From contig CANIYB010000012.1 in NCBI GenBank assembly GCA_947471105.1, forward strand, positions 1 through 17,033: a DNA stretch of 17,033 bases, in the 5' to 3' direction. The notes beneath the pieces are model-generated. The model did no database searches and was not told the DNA's origin. It saw nothing but the letters and a program-made list of their open reading frames with translations. The stretch is from Cytophagaceae bacterium (GTDB lineage Bacteria > Bacteroidota > Bacteroidia > Cytophagales > Spirosomataceae). A program made the translations under genes and the position numbers. Position 1 is the stretch's first letter. Every line of letters begins with the position of its first letter. This document shows, one piece after another, positions 1 to 7,822 of this stretch.

Positions 1-134
1 AATTCGGCATGGGGGGCGGCGGTGGTGACGATCTTGCCGCCTTTGGGGCCGGCGAGAGGTTTGGCGGCAAACGCCACGGCGGAGGCCGCGAGCGTGATCG
101 AGGCGAGGAGGAGCTGACGGATGGTTTTTTTCAT
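1..134 (-). CDS. Small secreted protein with GPKGG motif (3' end outside window)
   Basis: The first 44 codons of a minus-strand gene are visible; it runs off the left edge. It opens with MKK, then a hydrophobic stretch (residues 8-22) ending in AFAA, a classical Sec signal peptide with cleavage expected near residue 23-24. The mature part begins KPLAGPKGGKI and then a PHAE segment. GPKGG resembles the GPHGG that opens the N-terminal domain of CzcB and the insertion of both exporters in this window, so this is probably a stand-alone periplasmic version of that domain (inference, since only about 20 mature residues are visible). It lies 28 nt downstream of the P1B-4 ATPase gene on the same strand and is probably the next gene of the efflux array. 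The true function is unknown. Confidence 0.6.
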   Translation of the reverse strand, partial: MKKTIRQLLLASITLAASAVAFAAKPLAGPKGGKIVTTAAPHAE

Positions 135-162
135 GGGACTGAAAGTAGAAAAGACGGACGGT

Positions 163-2130
163 TCAGATGGCGGCCGGTTCGCGCCAAGCGAGGAGGCGCA
201 GCGCGTTTGCGGCGACGAGCACCGTGCTGCCTTCATGCAGGAAGACGGCGGCGCTGAGGACGACTTTGCCCGAAAGGGTGCCGATGATGAGGAGCGCTAT
301 CACGCCGAGCGCGATGGCGAGGTTTTGTTGGATGATGCGACGGCTGGCGCGGCTCAGGCCGACGGCGAACGCGAGCTTGCCGAGATCGTCGCCCATCAGT
401 GCGACGTCGGCCGTTTCGAGCGCCACAGCGGTGCCGGCGCCGCCCATCGCGACTCCGACGGTGGCGGCCGCAAGTGCGGGCGCGTCGTTCACGCCGTCGC
501 CGACCATCGCGATGGCGCCGTGCTCGCGCTCAAGATCACGGATGGCGGTGAGTTTGTTTTCGGGTAGCAGCGCGGCGCGCACGTCGGTCAAGCCGACGGT
601 GGCGGCGACACGTTTGGCCACGGCTTCGTTGTCGCCGGTGAGCATCACGAGTTGGTTCACGCCGAGGGCTTTTAGCCGCTGCATGATGCCGGCGGAGGAG
701 GCGCGGGGTTCGTCGGCGAGGGCGATGACGCCGATGAATTTTCCGGCCTGCCGCACAATGACGGTTGTCTGGCCGTCGGCTTCGAGTTGGGTGACGGTTG
801 CGGCGAGGGAGCTGCCGGGAGCGGCGGCGGGATCGTCGGCGAAGGCGCGCAGGGCACCGAGGAGGACTTCGGCGGAATCGACTTGGGCGCGAATGCCTTT
901 GCCGGCGAGGTTCTCGATGGAGGCGGCGGTGGGGAACGTGATTTTACGGTCGCGCGCGGTCTGGACGATGGCGGCGGCGAGCGGGTGGCTGGACTGTGCT
1001 TCGACGGCGGCGGCGAAGCGCAGCACGTTTTCTTCGCTGGCGTCGTTGAGCGCGACGATGCGGGTGACGGCGAATTTCCCGCTGGTGATGGTGCCGGTCT
1101 TGTCGAAGGCGATGACGCGGAGGCGCCCGAGGTTTTCGAGGTGAACGCCGCCCTTGATGAGCACGCCGCGCCGGGCCGCTTGCGCGATGCCGGCGAGGAC
1201 GGCGGCGGGCGTGCCGATGGCGAGGGCGCAGGGCGAAGCGGCGACGAGGAGGACCATGCCGCGATAAAAACTGGCGCTCCACTCCCAGCCGAAGAACAGC
1301 GGCGGGAGGACAATCATGAGCACGGTGAGCAGGAGGACGGTGGGGACGAACCAGCGGGTGAATTTCTCGGTGAGCTGCTGCGTGGGGCTCTGTTGTTCCT
1401 GCGCCTCGGCGACGAGTTTCATGATGCGGGCGAGCGTGTTGTCGCTCGCGAGTTTGGTGACGCGCACGTCGAGGCCGTTTTCCTGATTGATGGTGCCGGC
1501 GAAGACTTCGTCGGCGGGTTTGCGACTGACAGGCACGCTCTCGCCGGTGACGGCACTTTGATCGAGGGTGCTTTCGCCGGCGACGATGACACCATCGACG
1601 GGCACGCGGTCGCCGGGCCGGACGACGACGACATCATTTACGGCGAGCTGTTCGACGGGCACCTCCTCGATGCGGTCGCCGCTCTTCCGATGCGCGGTGC
1701 GGGGCATGAGTTTGCCGAGTTCGCCGACGGCGTTGCGGGCGCGGTCGAGGGCGTAGTGTTCGCCGGCGTGGCCCAGTGCGAAAAGGAAAAGCAAAAACGC
1801 GCCCTCGGGCCATTCGCCGAGCGCGGCGGCTCCGGCCGCGGCGGCGAGCATGAGGAGGTCGGTGTCGAGTTTGCCGCGGAAGAGCGCGGGCAGCGCTTCG
1901 CAGGCGACGTCGTAGCCACCCGCCACGTAAGCTAGAATGTAGAGCGCGACCGCGACCGCATGTGGCAGCCCGAGAAATTTCTCACCGAAGAAACCGACGG
2001 CGAGAAACAGGCCCGCCGCTGCCACCGTCAGCAAAGTCCAGCGCTCCTGCACCCAATGCGGCAACCAGTGCGGGGCGCTGCCGTGGTCGTGCTCGTGTTC
2101 GTGCTCCGGGGCTGGATTGTCTGTTGGCAT
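163..2130 (-). CDS. P1B-4-type heavy-metal-transporting ATPase (CoaT/CtpD-like)
   Basis: A 655-residue inner-membrane ATP-driven metal exporter. All P-type landmarks are present: TGES (195-198, actuator), DKTGT with the phosphorylated Asp343, the HP motif (382-383) of the nucleotide-binding domain, TGD (498-500) and GDGVNDAP (544-551). The membrane metal site is SPC (299-301) rather than CPC, and the C-terminal helix carries HEGST (632-636). In the P1B scheme this SPC plus HEG(S/G)T pair defines class P1B-4, which exports Co2+, Fe2+ or Zn2+ depending on the member. There is no HMA ferredoxin-like domain at the N terminus, as usual for P1B-4; instead a short His-rich tail (residues 10-25, EHEHEHDH) precedes the first helices. 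Near-last gene of the leftward array, 42 nt after the Gly-rich lipoprotein. No clear Shine-Dalgarno sequence precedes the ATG. Class is confident; the exact ion is not readable. Confidence 0.94.
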   Translation of the reverse strand: MPTDNPAPEHEHEHDHGSAPHWLPHWVQERWTLLTVAAAGLFLAVGFFGEKFLGLPHAVAVALYILAYVAGGYDVACEALPALFRGKLDTDLLMLAAAAGAAALGEWPEGAFLLFLFALGHAGEHYALDRARNAVGELGKLMPRTAHRKSGDRIEEVPVEQLAVNDVVVVRPGDRVPVDGVIVAGESTLDQSAVTGESVPVSRKPADEVFAGTINQENGLDVRVTKLASDNTLARIMKLVAEAQEQQSPTQQLTEKFTRWFVPTVLLLTVLMIVLPPLFFGWEWSASFYRGMVLLVAASPCALAIGTPAAVLAGIAQAARRGVLIKGGVHLENLGRLRVIAFDKTGTITSGKFAVTRIVALNDASEENVLRFAAAVEAQSSHPLAAAIVQTARDRKITFPTAASIENLAGKGIRAQVDSAEVLLGALRAFADDPAAAPGSSLAATVTQLEADGQTTVIVRQAGKFIGVIALADEPRASSAGIMQRLKALGVNQLVMLTGDNEAVAKRVAATVGLTDVRAALLPENKLTAIRDLEREHGAIAMVGDGVNDAPALAAATVGVAMGGAGTAVALETADVALMGDDLGKLAFAVGLSRASRRIIQQNLAIALGVIALLIIGTLSGKVVLSAAVFLHEGSTVLVAANALRLLAWREPAAI

Positions 2131-2172
2131 GGAGATGGGGGACGGAAGTTTTTGGCGCGGTGAAAAATCGGC

Positions 2173-2670
2173 TCAGTGCCGTCCGCCGCGGTGGGAGGAG
2201 CCGAAACCGCGGCCACCGAAGCCGCCACCGTAGCCGAAGCCTCCGCCGCCGAAGCCACGTCCAAAGTTGCTCTGGCCACGCATCCGCACTCCTCCGCCAT
2301 AGCCATAGTATCCGCGGGAGCGAACCGCTACTTGGTTCGGGGTCGTGAGTAGGTAGTCGATAACGCGATCCGACACCTGGGCCTCGCGCATTTGGGATAT
2401 CTGCGTCGTGGTAAGTTGGTAGATCGCCCTACTGCCGCGCAGGTAGGCCAGCGAGACGTTGTCGGGGATCTTCAGACTGGCCAGATGTTCGATGTCCGCG
2501 AGGGAGAGGCGACCGCCCCGTTGCAGGGTGGAGACAAGCGGAGCCGGTGCGCCGCGTTCGGCGGCAAGAGCCGCGGCGGTGGAGCGCGGGCGGCTGGCCG
2601 TGGTGGCGCATCCGCCGGTGGTCAGCACGGCTAGCGTGGCGACGAAAAAGAAAACGAGAGAGCGTTTCAT
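2173..2670 (-). CDS. Gly-rich putative lipoprotein, function unknown
   Basis: A 165-residue protein in three parts. Residues 1-20 form a lipoprotein-type signal (MKRS, hydrophobic core, then TTGGC with Cys21 as the likely lipidated residue). Residues 45-112 are probably helical and include LSLADIEHL and LTTTQISQMREAQVSDRVIDYLL; such LTxxQI...GVSDxVI stretches recur in uncharacterised lipoproteins of Verrucomicrobia and Planctomycetes (recollection, not searched). Residues 117-165 are very rich in Gly, Phe, Tyr and Arg (YGYGGG, GRGFGGGGFGYGGG) and end in HRGGRH. A longer in-frame start exists at 2733, but the ATG at 2670 is preferred because AAGGAG lies 9 nt upstream and the signal peptide begins there. 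It sits between the exporter and P1B-4 ATPase genes. No metal motif is obvious apart from the terminal His residues. It may be an envelope-stress or surface protein. Confidence 0.75.
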   Translation of the reverse strand: MKRSLVFFFVATLAVLTTGGCATTASRPRSTAAALAAERGAPAPLVSTLQRGGRLSLADIEHLASLKIPDNVSLAYLRGSRAIYQLTTTQISQMREAQVSDRVIDYLLTTPNQVAVRSRGYYGYGGGVRMRGQSNFGRGFGGGGFGYGGGFGGRGFGSSHRGGRH

Positions 2671-2679
2671 GGGAGGGAA

Positions 2680-2685
2680 CTCCTT
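2680..2685 (-). promoter_or_regulatory. Shine-Dalgarno AAGGAG for the lipoprotein gene
   Basis: AAGGAG on the minus strand, 9 nt before the ATG at 2670. It decides the start: the upstream in-frame start at 2733 would place this motif inside coding sequence and would bury the signal peptide. It is one of the few strong ribosome-binding sites in the array; czcA, czcB, czcC and the P1B-4 ATPase have none that is clear. Confidence 0.7.
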
Positions 2686-2817
2686 GATCGGGATTTTCAG
2701 GAAATCATGCGGTAACGAACAGCCGGCCCGCACGCGCAGGTCTGCCGGTAAACATCAGGGTTGGGTTGATGAGCGTGAAAGAAGTTATGAGCGGCATGAT
2801 TTTGTGGGCACCAGAGC

Positions 2818-3888
2818 CTATTTCTCGAAGAAGATGACGAAGAGTCCGAGCATGCAGAGCAGGCCGCCCATCACTCCGCTTTCGTAGCGTTCCAGCCAGC
2901 GCAGCTTCAGTTTTTCGAGCCCGATGAGCGTGAGCCAGGTGAACGTCACCATGCCGGCGATGGTCGCGACCGAGAGAATCAGCGTGAGCAAGGCGAAGCC
3001 GCCCCACCCGTAGCGCACGCCCGAGACATAGACGGGGATGAAGCCTTCGCAGGGAGAAAACGTGAGCATCGAGAACAAGCTCACCTTCGCGGCCCAATCG
3101 GACTTGGCCGGGGCCGGTGGCTTGGGTTCGACGGCAGGCTCATGGCTGTGGGCACCGTGATCGTGTGCACCGTGATCGTGATCTTCGATGAAGTCGATCA
3201 AGTGCTCGTGACTGTGGCCGCCGTGCCGCAGTTCGACCGTGACCGTGAACTGGTGGGGTTCGGGAATTTCTTCGAGCGACTCCAGGTAGTCGGAAGCGGT
3301 CTGGAAGGAAAAGTCCTGCCGCGTGCCATCCGGTCGCCGGGTGCTCAGGGCGATTTTCGTGGGTGAAGGCGGAGGTGTGGCGCGGCCGGACTCGTCCGTA
3401 AAATACAGTCGGAAGCGCGGAGGAACGCCGGTCTCGAAGACGCTCAATTCGATTTTGCCGTGTCCAGTGTCCACGAGCGGACCGCCGTGCGGCCCGTGTT
3501 GGTGCTCATCGCTGTCCTCATGCTCGCGCTCATGACCATGTCCGTGACCGCCGAACACGTGGCTGTGTCCGTGGCCATGCCCGGTGAACTGCCGGTAAAC
3601 GTAGAACAATCCGAACAGCAGCAGCGTCCCGCCGGCAATGCGCGGAAACCACGCGCCGACCCGATCGCTGACGGCAATGCCGAGCCACGCCACGAGGACA
3701 CCCAGCGCGGCCGTGAAGAGCACGTGACCCGAGCCGCACACCGCCGTCACGAGCAGGGTTTTGCCCCGGCTCCATCGCTGCACCCGTCCGGCGAGGACGA
3801 ACGGCAGCCAATGCGTGGGAATCGCCGCGTGCAGAAACGCGATGGTGAAACCCGTGACCGCAATGGTGGTGAGGACCGGGGCATTCAT
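2818..3888 (-). CDS. NicO/RcnA-like membrane exporter with His-flanked GPHGG-domain insertion (copy A)
   Basis: A 356-residue polytopic protein in two halves. Three hydrophobic segments (about 6-33, 45-70, 84-100) include FLHAAIPTHWLPF with His20 and His26. A soluble part of about 165 residues follows, and then three more segments (about 268-290, 298-323, 337-354), the first carrying SPCE (278-281). The six-TM two-half plan with a His-rich middle loop recalls RcnA/NicO nickel-cobalt exporters; that assignment is inferred from architecture. The middle has a His cluster (104-131), a domain starting GPHGG (132-136) and continuing IELSVFETGVPPRFRLYFT to about 235, then a second His cluster (222-249). 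The domain matches the N-terminal domain of CzcB in this window (residues 54-151). A paralogue lies at 12046-13095, roughly three quarters identical by eye. The gene starts 3 nt after the preceding stop, so translation is probably coupled. Metal efflux is likely; the ion is unknown. Confidence 0.8.
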   Translation of the reverse strand: MNAPVLTTIAVTGFTIAFLHAAIPTHWLPFVLAGRVQRWSRGKTLLVTAVCGSGHVLFTAALGVLVAWLGIAVSDRVGAWFPRIAGGTLLLFGLFYVYRQFTGHGHGHSHVFGGHGHGHEREHEDSDEHQHGPHGGPLVDTGHGKIELSVFETGVPPRFRLYFTDESGRATPPPSPTKIALSTRRPDGTRQDFSFQTASDYLESLEEIPEPHQFTVTVELRHGGHSHEHLIDFIEDHDHGAHDHGAHSHEPAVEPKPPAPAKSDWAAKVSLFSMLTFSPCEGFIPVYVSGVRYGWGGFALLTLILSVATIAGMVTFTWLTLIGLEKLKLRWLERYESGVMGGLLCMLGLFVIFFEK

Positions 3889-3891
3889 GGT

Positions 3892-4239
3892 TCAGGGCTT
3901 CTTCGTATCGGAGCGCCACGACACTTCGGTGGCGACGGGCTGCCCAAGTTCCGTCTTGTAGTAGATTCGAACCGGCCCTGTCGCAGGCAGTTGTTGCAGC
4001 GTCGCGGGCTTACCATCTTCGCGGAGCCGCGTGCGCTTAACCTGAATTAACACGGCGGACGGCAGGCCCGGACGGACGGAAGCGAGGGTTAGCGTCTGCG
4101 TCGGCGGATCGAAGGACTGAACCACTCCGGTAAGGAGATGTTGCCGGGGCGACATCGCTTGGAGGGTTGCCACCACGAAGAGCGGACTGAACACAACGAG
4201 GCGGAATAGGCAGCGGGAATAGCGCGGGGATGAGTTCAT
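3892..4239 (-). CDS. Small secreted beta-rich protein of unknown function
   Basis: A 115-residue protein with a signal peptide (hydrophobic core about residues 11-28, cleavage near ATLQA). The mature part is about 85 residues with alternating hydrophobic residues (LLTGVVQSFDPPTQTLTLAS, then VLIQVKRTRLRED, VRIYYKTE and ATEVSW). This looks like a small beta-barrel (OB-fold or DUF5666-like). Size, export and position next to an RND pump recall CusF-type periplasmic metallochaperones, but the Met/His/Trp copper site of CusF is not visible, so no metal role can be read from sequence. It lies 5 nt downstream of czcA and 3 nt upstream of exporter copy A, so all three are almost certainly co-transcribed. 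Confidence 0.7.
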   Translation of the reverse strand: MNSSPRYSRCLFRLVVFSPLFVVATLQAMSPRQHLLTGVVQSFDPPTQTLTLASVRPGLPSAVLIQVKRTRLREDGKPATLQQLPATGPVRIYYKTELGQPVATEVSWRSDTKKP

Positions 4240-4244
4240 GATGT

Positions 4245-7200
4245 TTAGACTTCGGTCTCGTTTACGTCGCCATCGCTATGCGCCATGCGGTAAAGCGCGG
4301 GGAGGACGACGAGGGTGAGCAGGGTGGAGCTGATGATGCCGCCGATGACGACAGTCGCGAGGGGGCGCTGAACCTCGGCGCCGGCGCCGGTGGCGATGGC
4401 CATCGGCACGAAGCCGAGGCTGGCGACGAGGGCGGTCATGAGCACGGGGCGCAGGCGGGTGAGGCAGCCTTCTTCGACGGCGGCGTCGATGGGCTGGCCC
4501 TCGGCGCGCAGGTGACGGATGTAGGAAATCATCACGAGGCCGTTCAGCACGGCGACGCCGGAGAGGGCGATGAAGCCGATGCCGGCCGAGATCGAGAGCG
4601 GGATGTCGCGTAACCAAAGGGCGGCGACGCCGCCGGTGAGCGCGAGCGGCACGCCAGTGAAGACGAGGAGGGCGTCCTTCGCGTTGCCGAAGCTCATGAA
4701 GAGCAGGCCGAGGATGAGCGCAAGAGCGACGGGCACGACGATTTGCAGTCGCTTGGTCGCGGAGATGAGCTGCTCGAACGTGCCACCGTATTCCAACCAG
4801 TAGCCGGCGGGGACTTTGACGGCAGTGGTGATGCGCTGCTGCGCGTCGGCGACGAAGCCGCCGAGGTCGCGACCGCGGACGTTGGCGGTGACGACGACGC
4901 GGCGCTTGCCGTTTTCGCGGCTGATCTGATTTGAGCCGGGGGCAATTTCGATCTTCGCCACTTCGCGCAGCGGGATGAAGGACATCGGAGGTTTGGCGAC
5001 GGAGAGATGACCGCCGGTGCGGATGGCGGGGGGGAGCACGCGTGCCTCGTCTTCGTCGAGCTTCGGGAGCGGGATGGGGAGATTGCCGAGGGCGGCAAGG
5101 TCGGTGCGGAGATTTTCCGGGAGGCGCACGACGAGGTCGAAGCGGCGGTCGCCTTCGAAGACCTGGCCGGCGGTGGTGCCGCCCATTGCGGTGGAGATGA
5201 CTTGCTGCACGTCGTCCACGGCGAGGCCGTAGCGGGCGATGGCTTCGCGGTCGAGGTGGACGGTGAGCAGGGGGAGGCCGGTGGTCTGCTCGACCTTGGT
5301 GTCGGCGGCGCCGGGGATGGTCTTGAGCACGGCTTCGATTTCGCCGGCGGTTTTGTTCATCACGTCGAGATCGTCGCCGTAGATTTTTACGGCCACATCG
5401 GAGCGGACGCCGGAAATGAGTTCGTTGAACCGCATCTGGATGGGCTGGGTGTATTCGTAATTGTTGCCCGGGACTTTGGCCGTGGCGGCTTCCATCGCGG
5501 CCATGAGGTCGGCCTTGCTGCGCGTGGGATCGGGCCACTGGCTGCGCGGCTTGAGCATGACGAAGGTATCGGCAACGCTCGGCGGCATGGGGTCGGTGGC
5601 GACCTCAGCGGTGCCGAGTTTGGCGAAGACTTTGTCCACCTCGGGAAAGGCTTTCACGGCGGCCTCGACGTCGGCCTGCATTTTGAGCGACTGCGTAAGG
5701 CTGGTGCCGGGGATGCGCAGGGCGTGGAGGGCGATGTCACCCTCGTCGAGGCTCGGGATGAACTCGGTGCCCATCTTCGAGGCGGCGAGGCCGGCGAGCG
5801 CGATCAACACCACGGCGGCGAGGGCGGCGGCGGGGCGCACCGACATGACGAAGCGGAGGGTCGGGCGGTAGAAGAACTTGGCGCCACGGATCGCGAAGTT
5901 GTCTTTTTCGGAGACCTTGCCGGTGACGAAGATGGCCACGGCGGCGGGCACGAACGTGATCGAGAGCATCATCGCGCCGAGCAACGCGGTAACGACGGTG
6001 AACGCCATCGGATGAAACATTTTTCCTTCCACGCCGGTGAGGGCGAAGATGGGGACGTAGACGACGGTGATGATGAAAACGCCAAAGATGGAGGGCTTGA
6101 TGACCTCGGCCGTCGCGGAGGCGGCGAGATGGAAGCGCTCCGGTTTCGTGAGGAGGCGGCCGAGACGGTGCTGGTCGTGACCGAAACGGCGGAGGCAATT
6201 TTCGATGATGATGACGGCGCCATCGACGATGAGGCCGAAGTCGAGGGCGCCGAGGCTCATGAGATTGCCGGAAACTTTGTTCGTCACCATGCCAGTGATG
6301 GTGAAGAGCATCGCGAGCGGGATGACGGCGGCGGTGATGAGGGCAGAGCGGATGTTACCGAGCAGCAGGAACAGGATCACGATCACGAGGACCGCACCCT
6401 CAATGAGGTTTTTCTGCACGGTGGCGATGGTGCGGTCGACGAGCGAAGTGCGGTCGTAAACGGTCTTGGCGACGACGCCGGCGGGGAGGCTGCGGTTGAC
6501 GTCGATGAGCTTGGTCGCAACGCGCGTGGAGACATCGCGGGAATTTTCGCCGATGAGCATGAAGACGGTGCCGAGCACGACTTCGTGGCCATTTTCGGTG
6601 GCAGCGCCGGTGCGGAGTTCCTGGCCGAGCAGCACATCGGTGACGTCGCGGATGCGGACGGGTTGGCCGGTCCGCCGGGCGACGACGATGTTTTCGATTT
6701 CGGCGATGTTCGCGACCTGGCCGGGGACGCGGATGAGATACTGTTCGCCGAAGCGCTCGATGTAACCGGCGCCGACGTTGGCGTTGTTGCGGGCGAGGGC
6801 GTCCATGACATCGCGCAAGGTGAGACCGTAGGCGAGCAGGCGGTCAGGATTAGGCGTGATGTGGAATTGTTTCACGAAGCCGCCGATGGTGTTGACCTCG
6901 GTGACGCCCTTCAGATTACGGAGCTGCGGACGCACGACCCAATCCTGCAACTCGCGGAGATCGGTGGGTGTGTAGGTGGTGCCGTCGGGTTTGCGGATCT
7001 GCGCGTCCTTAGGCTCGACGGTGAACATGAAGATCTCGCCGAGCCCGGTGGAGATCGGGCCCATCGACGGTTCGAGGCCGGGCGGGAGTTGCGACTTCAC
7101 TTCCTGGATGCGCTCGTTGATGAGCTGGCGGGCAAAGTAGATGTCGGTGCCGTCCTTGAAAACGACGGTGACCTGCGAGAGGCCGTAGCGGGAGAGGGAA

Positions 7201-7448
7201 CGCGTGTAGTCGAGCATGGGGAGGCCGGCCATCGCGGTCTCGACGGGATAGGTGACGCGTTGTTCGGCTTCGAGTGGGGAAAAGCCGGGGGCCTCGGTGT
7301 TGATCTGCACCTGGACGTTGGTGATGTCGGGCACCGCGTCGATGGGGAGGCGCTGGAAGTTGACGACGCCGAGGGCGCACATCCCGAGCGTGACGATGAG
7401 CACGAGCCAGCGATGGCGGATGGAGAAATGGATGAGATTTTCGAGCAT
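4245..7448 (-). CDS. czcA: Heavy-metal RND efflux pump, CzcA family
   Basis: A 1067-residue inner-membrane proton-driven pump, the usual length for CzcA (about 1060). It starts MLENLIHFSIRHRW followed by a TM helix, as in HME-RND proteins. PIDAVPDITNVQVQINTEAPG (residues 35-55) is a family hallmark. The TM4 proton-relay motif reads DFGLIVDGAVIIIEN (403-417), which fits the HME1-type signature DFGx3DGAx3xEN linked to Co/Zn/Cd. The Cu/Ag group (CusA) instead has a GAMVDAA-type motif. Large periplasmic loops follow TM1 and TM7, and the C terminus has the expected five-helix bundle. It would work with CzcB and CzcC as a trans-envelope channel expelling ions from the periplasm or inner membrane. 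It lies 12 nt downstream of the PII-like gene. A substrate of Zn, Co or Cd is likely but not proven. Confidence 0.95.
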   Translation of the reverse strand: MLENLIHFSIRHRWLVLIVTLGMCALGVVNFQRLPIDAVPDITNVQVQINTEAPGFSPLEAEQRVTYPVETAMAGLPMLDYTRSLSRYGLSQVTVVFKDGTDIYFARQLINERIQEVKSQLPPGLEPSMGPISTGLGEIFMFTVEPKDAQIRKPDGTTYTPTDLRELQDWVVRPQLRNLKGVTEVNTIGGFVKQFHITPNPDRLLAYGLTLRDVMDALARNNANVGAGYIERFGEQYLIRVPGQVANIAEIENIVVARRTGQPVRIRDVTDVLLGQELRTGAATENGHEVVLGTVFMLIGENSRDVSTRVATKLIDVNRSLPAGVVAKTVYDRTSLVDRTIATVQKNLIEGAVLVIVILFLLLGNIRSALITAAVIPLAMLFTITGMVTNKVSGNLMSLGALDFGLIVDGAVIIIENCLRRFGHDQHRLGRLLTKPERFHLAASATAEVIKPSIFGVFIITVVYVPIFALTGVEGKMFHPMAFTVVTALLGAMMLSITFVPAAVAIFVTGKVSEKDNFAIRGAKFFYRPTLRFVMSVRPAAALAAVVLIALAGLAASKMGTEFIPSLDEGDIALHALRIPGTSLTQSLKMQADVEAAVKAFPEVDKVFAKLGTAEVATDPMPPSVADTFVMLKPRSQWPDPTRSKADLMAAMEAATAKVPGNNYEYTQPIQMRFNELISGVRSDVAVKIYGDDLDVMNKTAGEIEAVLKTIPGAADTKVEQTTGLPLLTVHLDREAIARYGLAVDDVQQVISTAMGGTTAGQVFEGDRRFDLVVRLPENLRTDLAALGNLPIPLPKLDEDEARVLPPAIRTGGHLSVAKPPMSFIPLREVAKIEIAPGSNQISRENGKRRVVVTANVRGRDLGGFVADAQQRITTAVKVPAGYWLEYGGTFEQLISATKRLQIVVPVALALILGLLFMSFGNAKDALLVFTGVPLALTGGVAALWLRDIPLSISAGIGFIALSGVAVLNGLVMISYIRHLRAEGQPIDAAVEEGCLTRLRPVLMTALVASLGFVPMAIATGAGAEVQRPLATVVIGGIISSTLLTLVVLPALYRMAHSDGDVNETEV

Positions 7449-7460
7449 GACGGGCGGTGC

Positions 7461-7805
7461 TTAGAGGGCTTGGCCGGCGGTCTCGCCGGTGCGGATGCGG
7501 ACGACGCGGGCAACGTCCTTGACGGTGATGAGGCCGTCGCCCTGGTTGCCCGTGTGGGCAGCGGTGGCGATGGCAGCGACGATAGATTCGGCGAGCGGCG
7601 CTCCGCAGGCGACGAGGAGCAGAACTTTGTCGTGGAAGGGGATGGTGTCCTCCGAGAGGCGGAACACGCCGCCAACCCCGCGGCCACGGCCCTGACCGTG
7701 GACATGCGGGATGACGGTGACGCCGGGAAAGTGGGGGAGTGCGTGCAGCGCTTCAATGACGCGGGCCAGCGTCTGCGGCTGGATGATGGCAGTGATCTCT
7801 TTCAT
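7461..7805 (-). CDS. PII-like signalling protein linked to the RND efflux operon (PII-NG type)
   Basis: A 114-residue GlnB-superfamily protein. The N terminus MKEITAIIQP matches the first PII beta strand. HTGNQGDGLITVKDVARVVRIRTGE matches the canonical B- and C-loop region (TGxxGDGxI...RIRTGE) that binds ATP/ADP phosphates, so nucleotide binding is expected. The T-loop segment (PHVHGQGRGRGVGGVFRLSED) differs from GlnB: it lacks the uridylylation Tyr and contains His and several Gly/Arg. A PII subgroup encoded beside Cus/Czc-type RND genes (PII-NG) has been described in the literature; this fits by sequence and position. It sits between czcB and czcA, 17 nt after the former. The ATG at 7805 is preferred over an upstream TTG at 7826 because of the ribosome-binding site and the conserved N terminus. 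Its role is unproven; it may regulate the pump or sense adenylates or metal. Confidence 0.9.
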   Translation of the reverse strand: MKEITAIIQPQTLARVIEALHALPHFPGVTVIPHVHGQGRGRGVGGVFRLSEDTIPFHDKVLLLVACGAPLAESIVAAIATAAHTGNQGDGLITVKDVARVVRIRTGETAGQAL

Positions 7806-7814
7806 GGTGGTGAT

Positions 7815-7818
7815 CTCC
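7815..7818 (-). promoter_or_regulatory. Shine-Dalgarno GGAG for the PII-like gene
   Basis: GGAG on the minus strand ends 9 nt before the ATG at 7805. It lies between the czcB stop (7823-7825) and the PII start. It supports the shorter start over the TTG at 7826, which would overlap the end of czcB. Confidence 0.55.
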
Positions 7819-7822
7819 GTGC

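Noticed and set aside
1..6. Window begins with AATTC, resembling a cut EcoRI site or cloning edge.
   Set aside because: It is a single short match that can occur by chance, and the reading frame of the signal-peptide gene continues through it normally.
787..1935. A 382-codon plus-strand open frame.
   Set aside because: It lies entirely antisense to the P1B-4 ATPase, is acidic and Gly-rich, and shows no motif.
2180..2310. GCC/CCG-rich degenerate repeats.
   Set aside because: They encode the Gly-rich tail of the lipoprotein; no independent element is needed.
3100..3230. Short repeats with GTGATCGTG-like units that could suggest a CRISPR or satellite.
   Set aside because: They are codon repeats for the His/Asp/Gly runs of the exporter linker and lack regular repeat-spacer structure.
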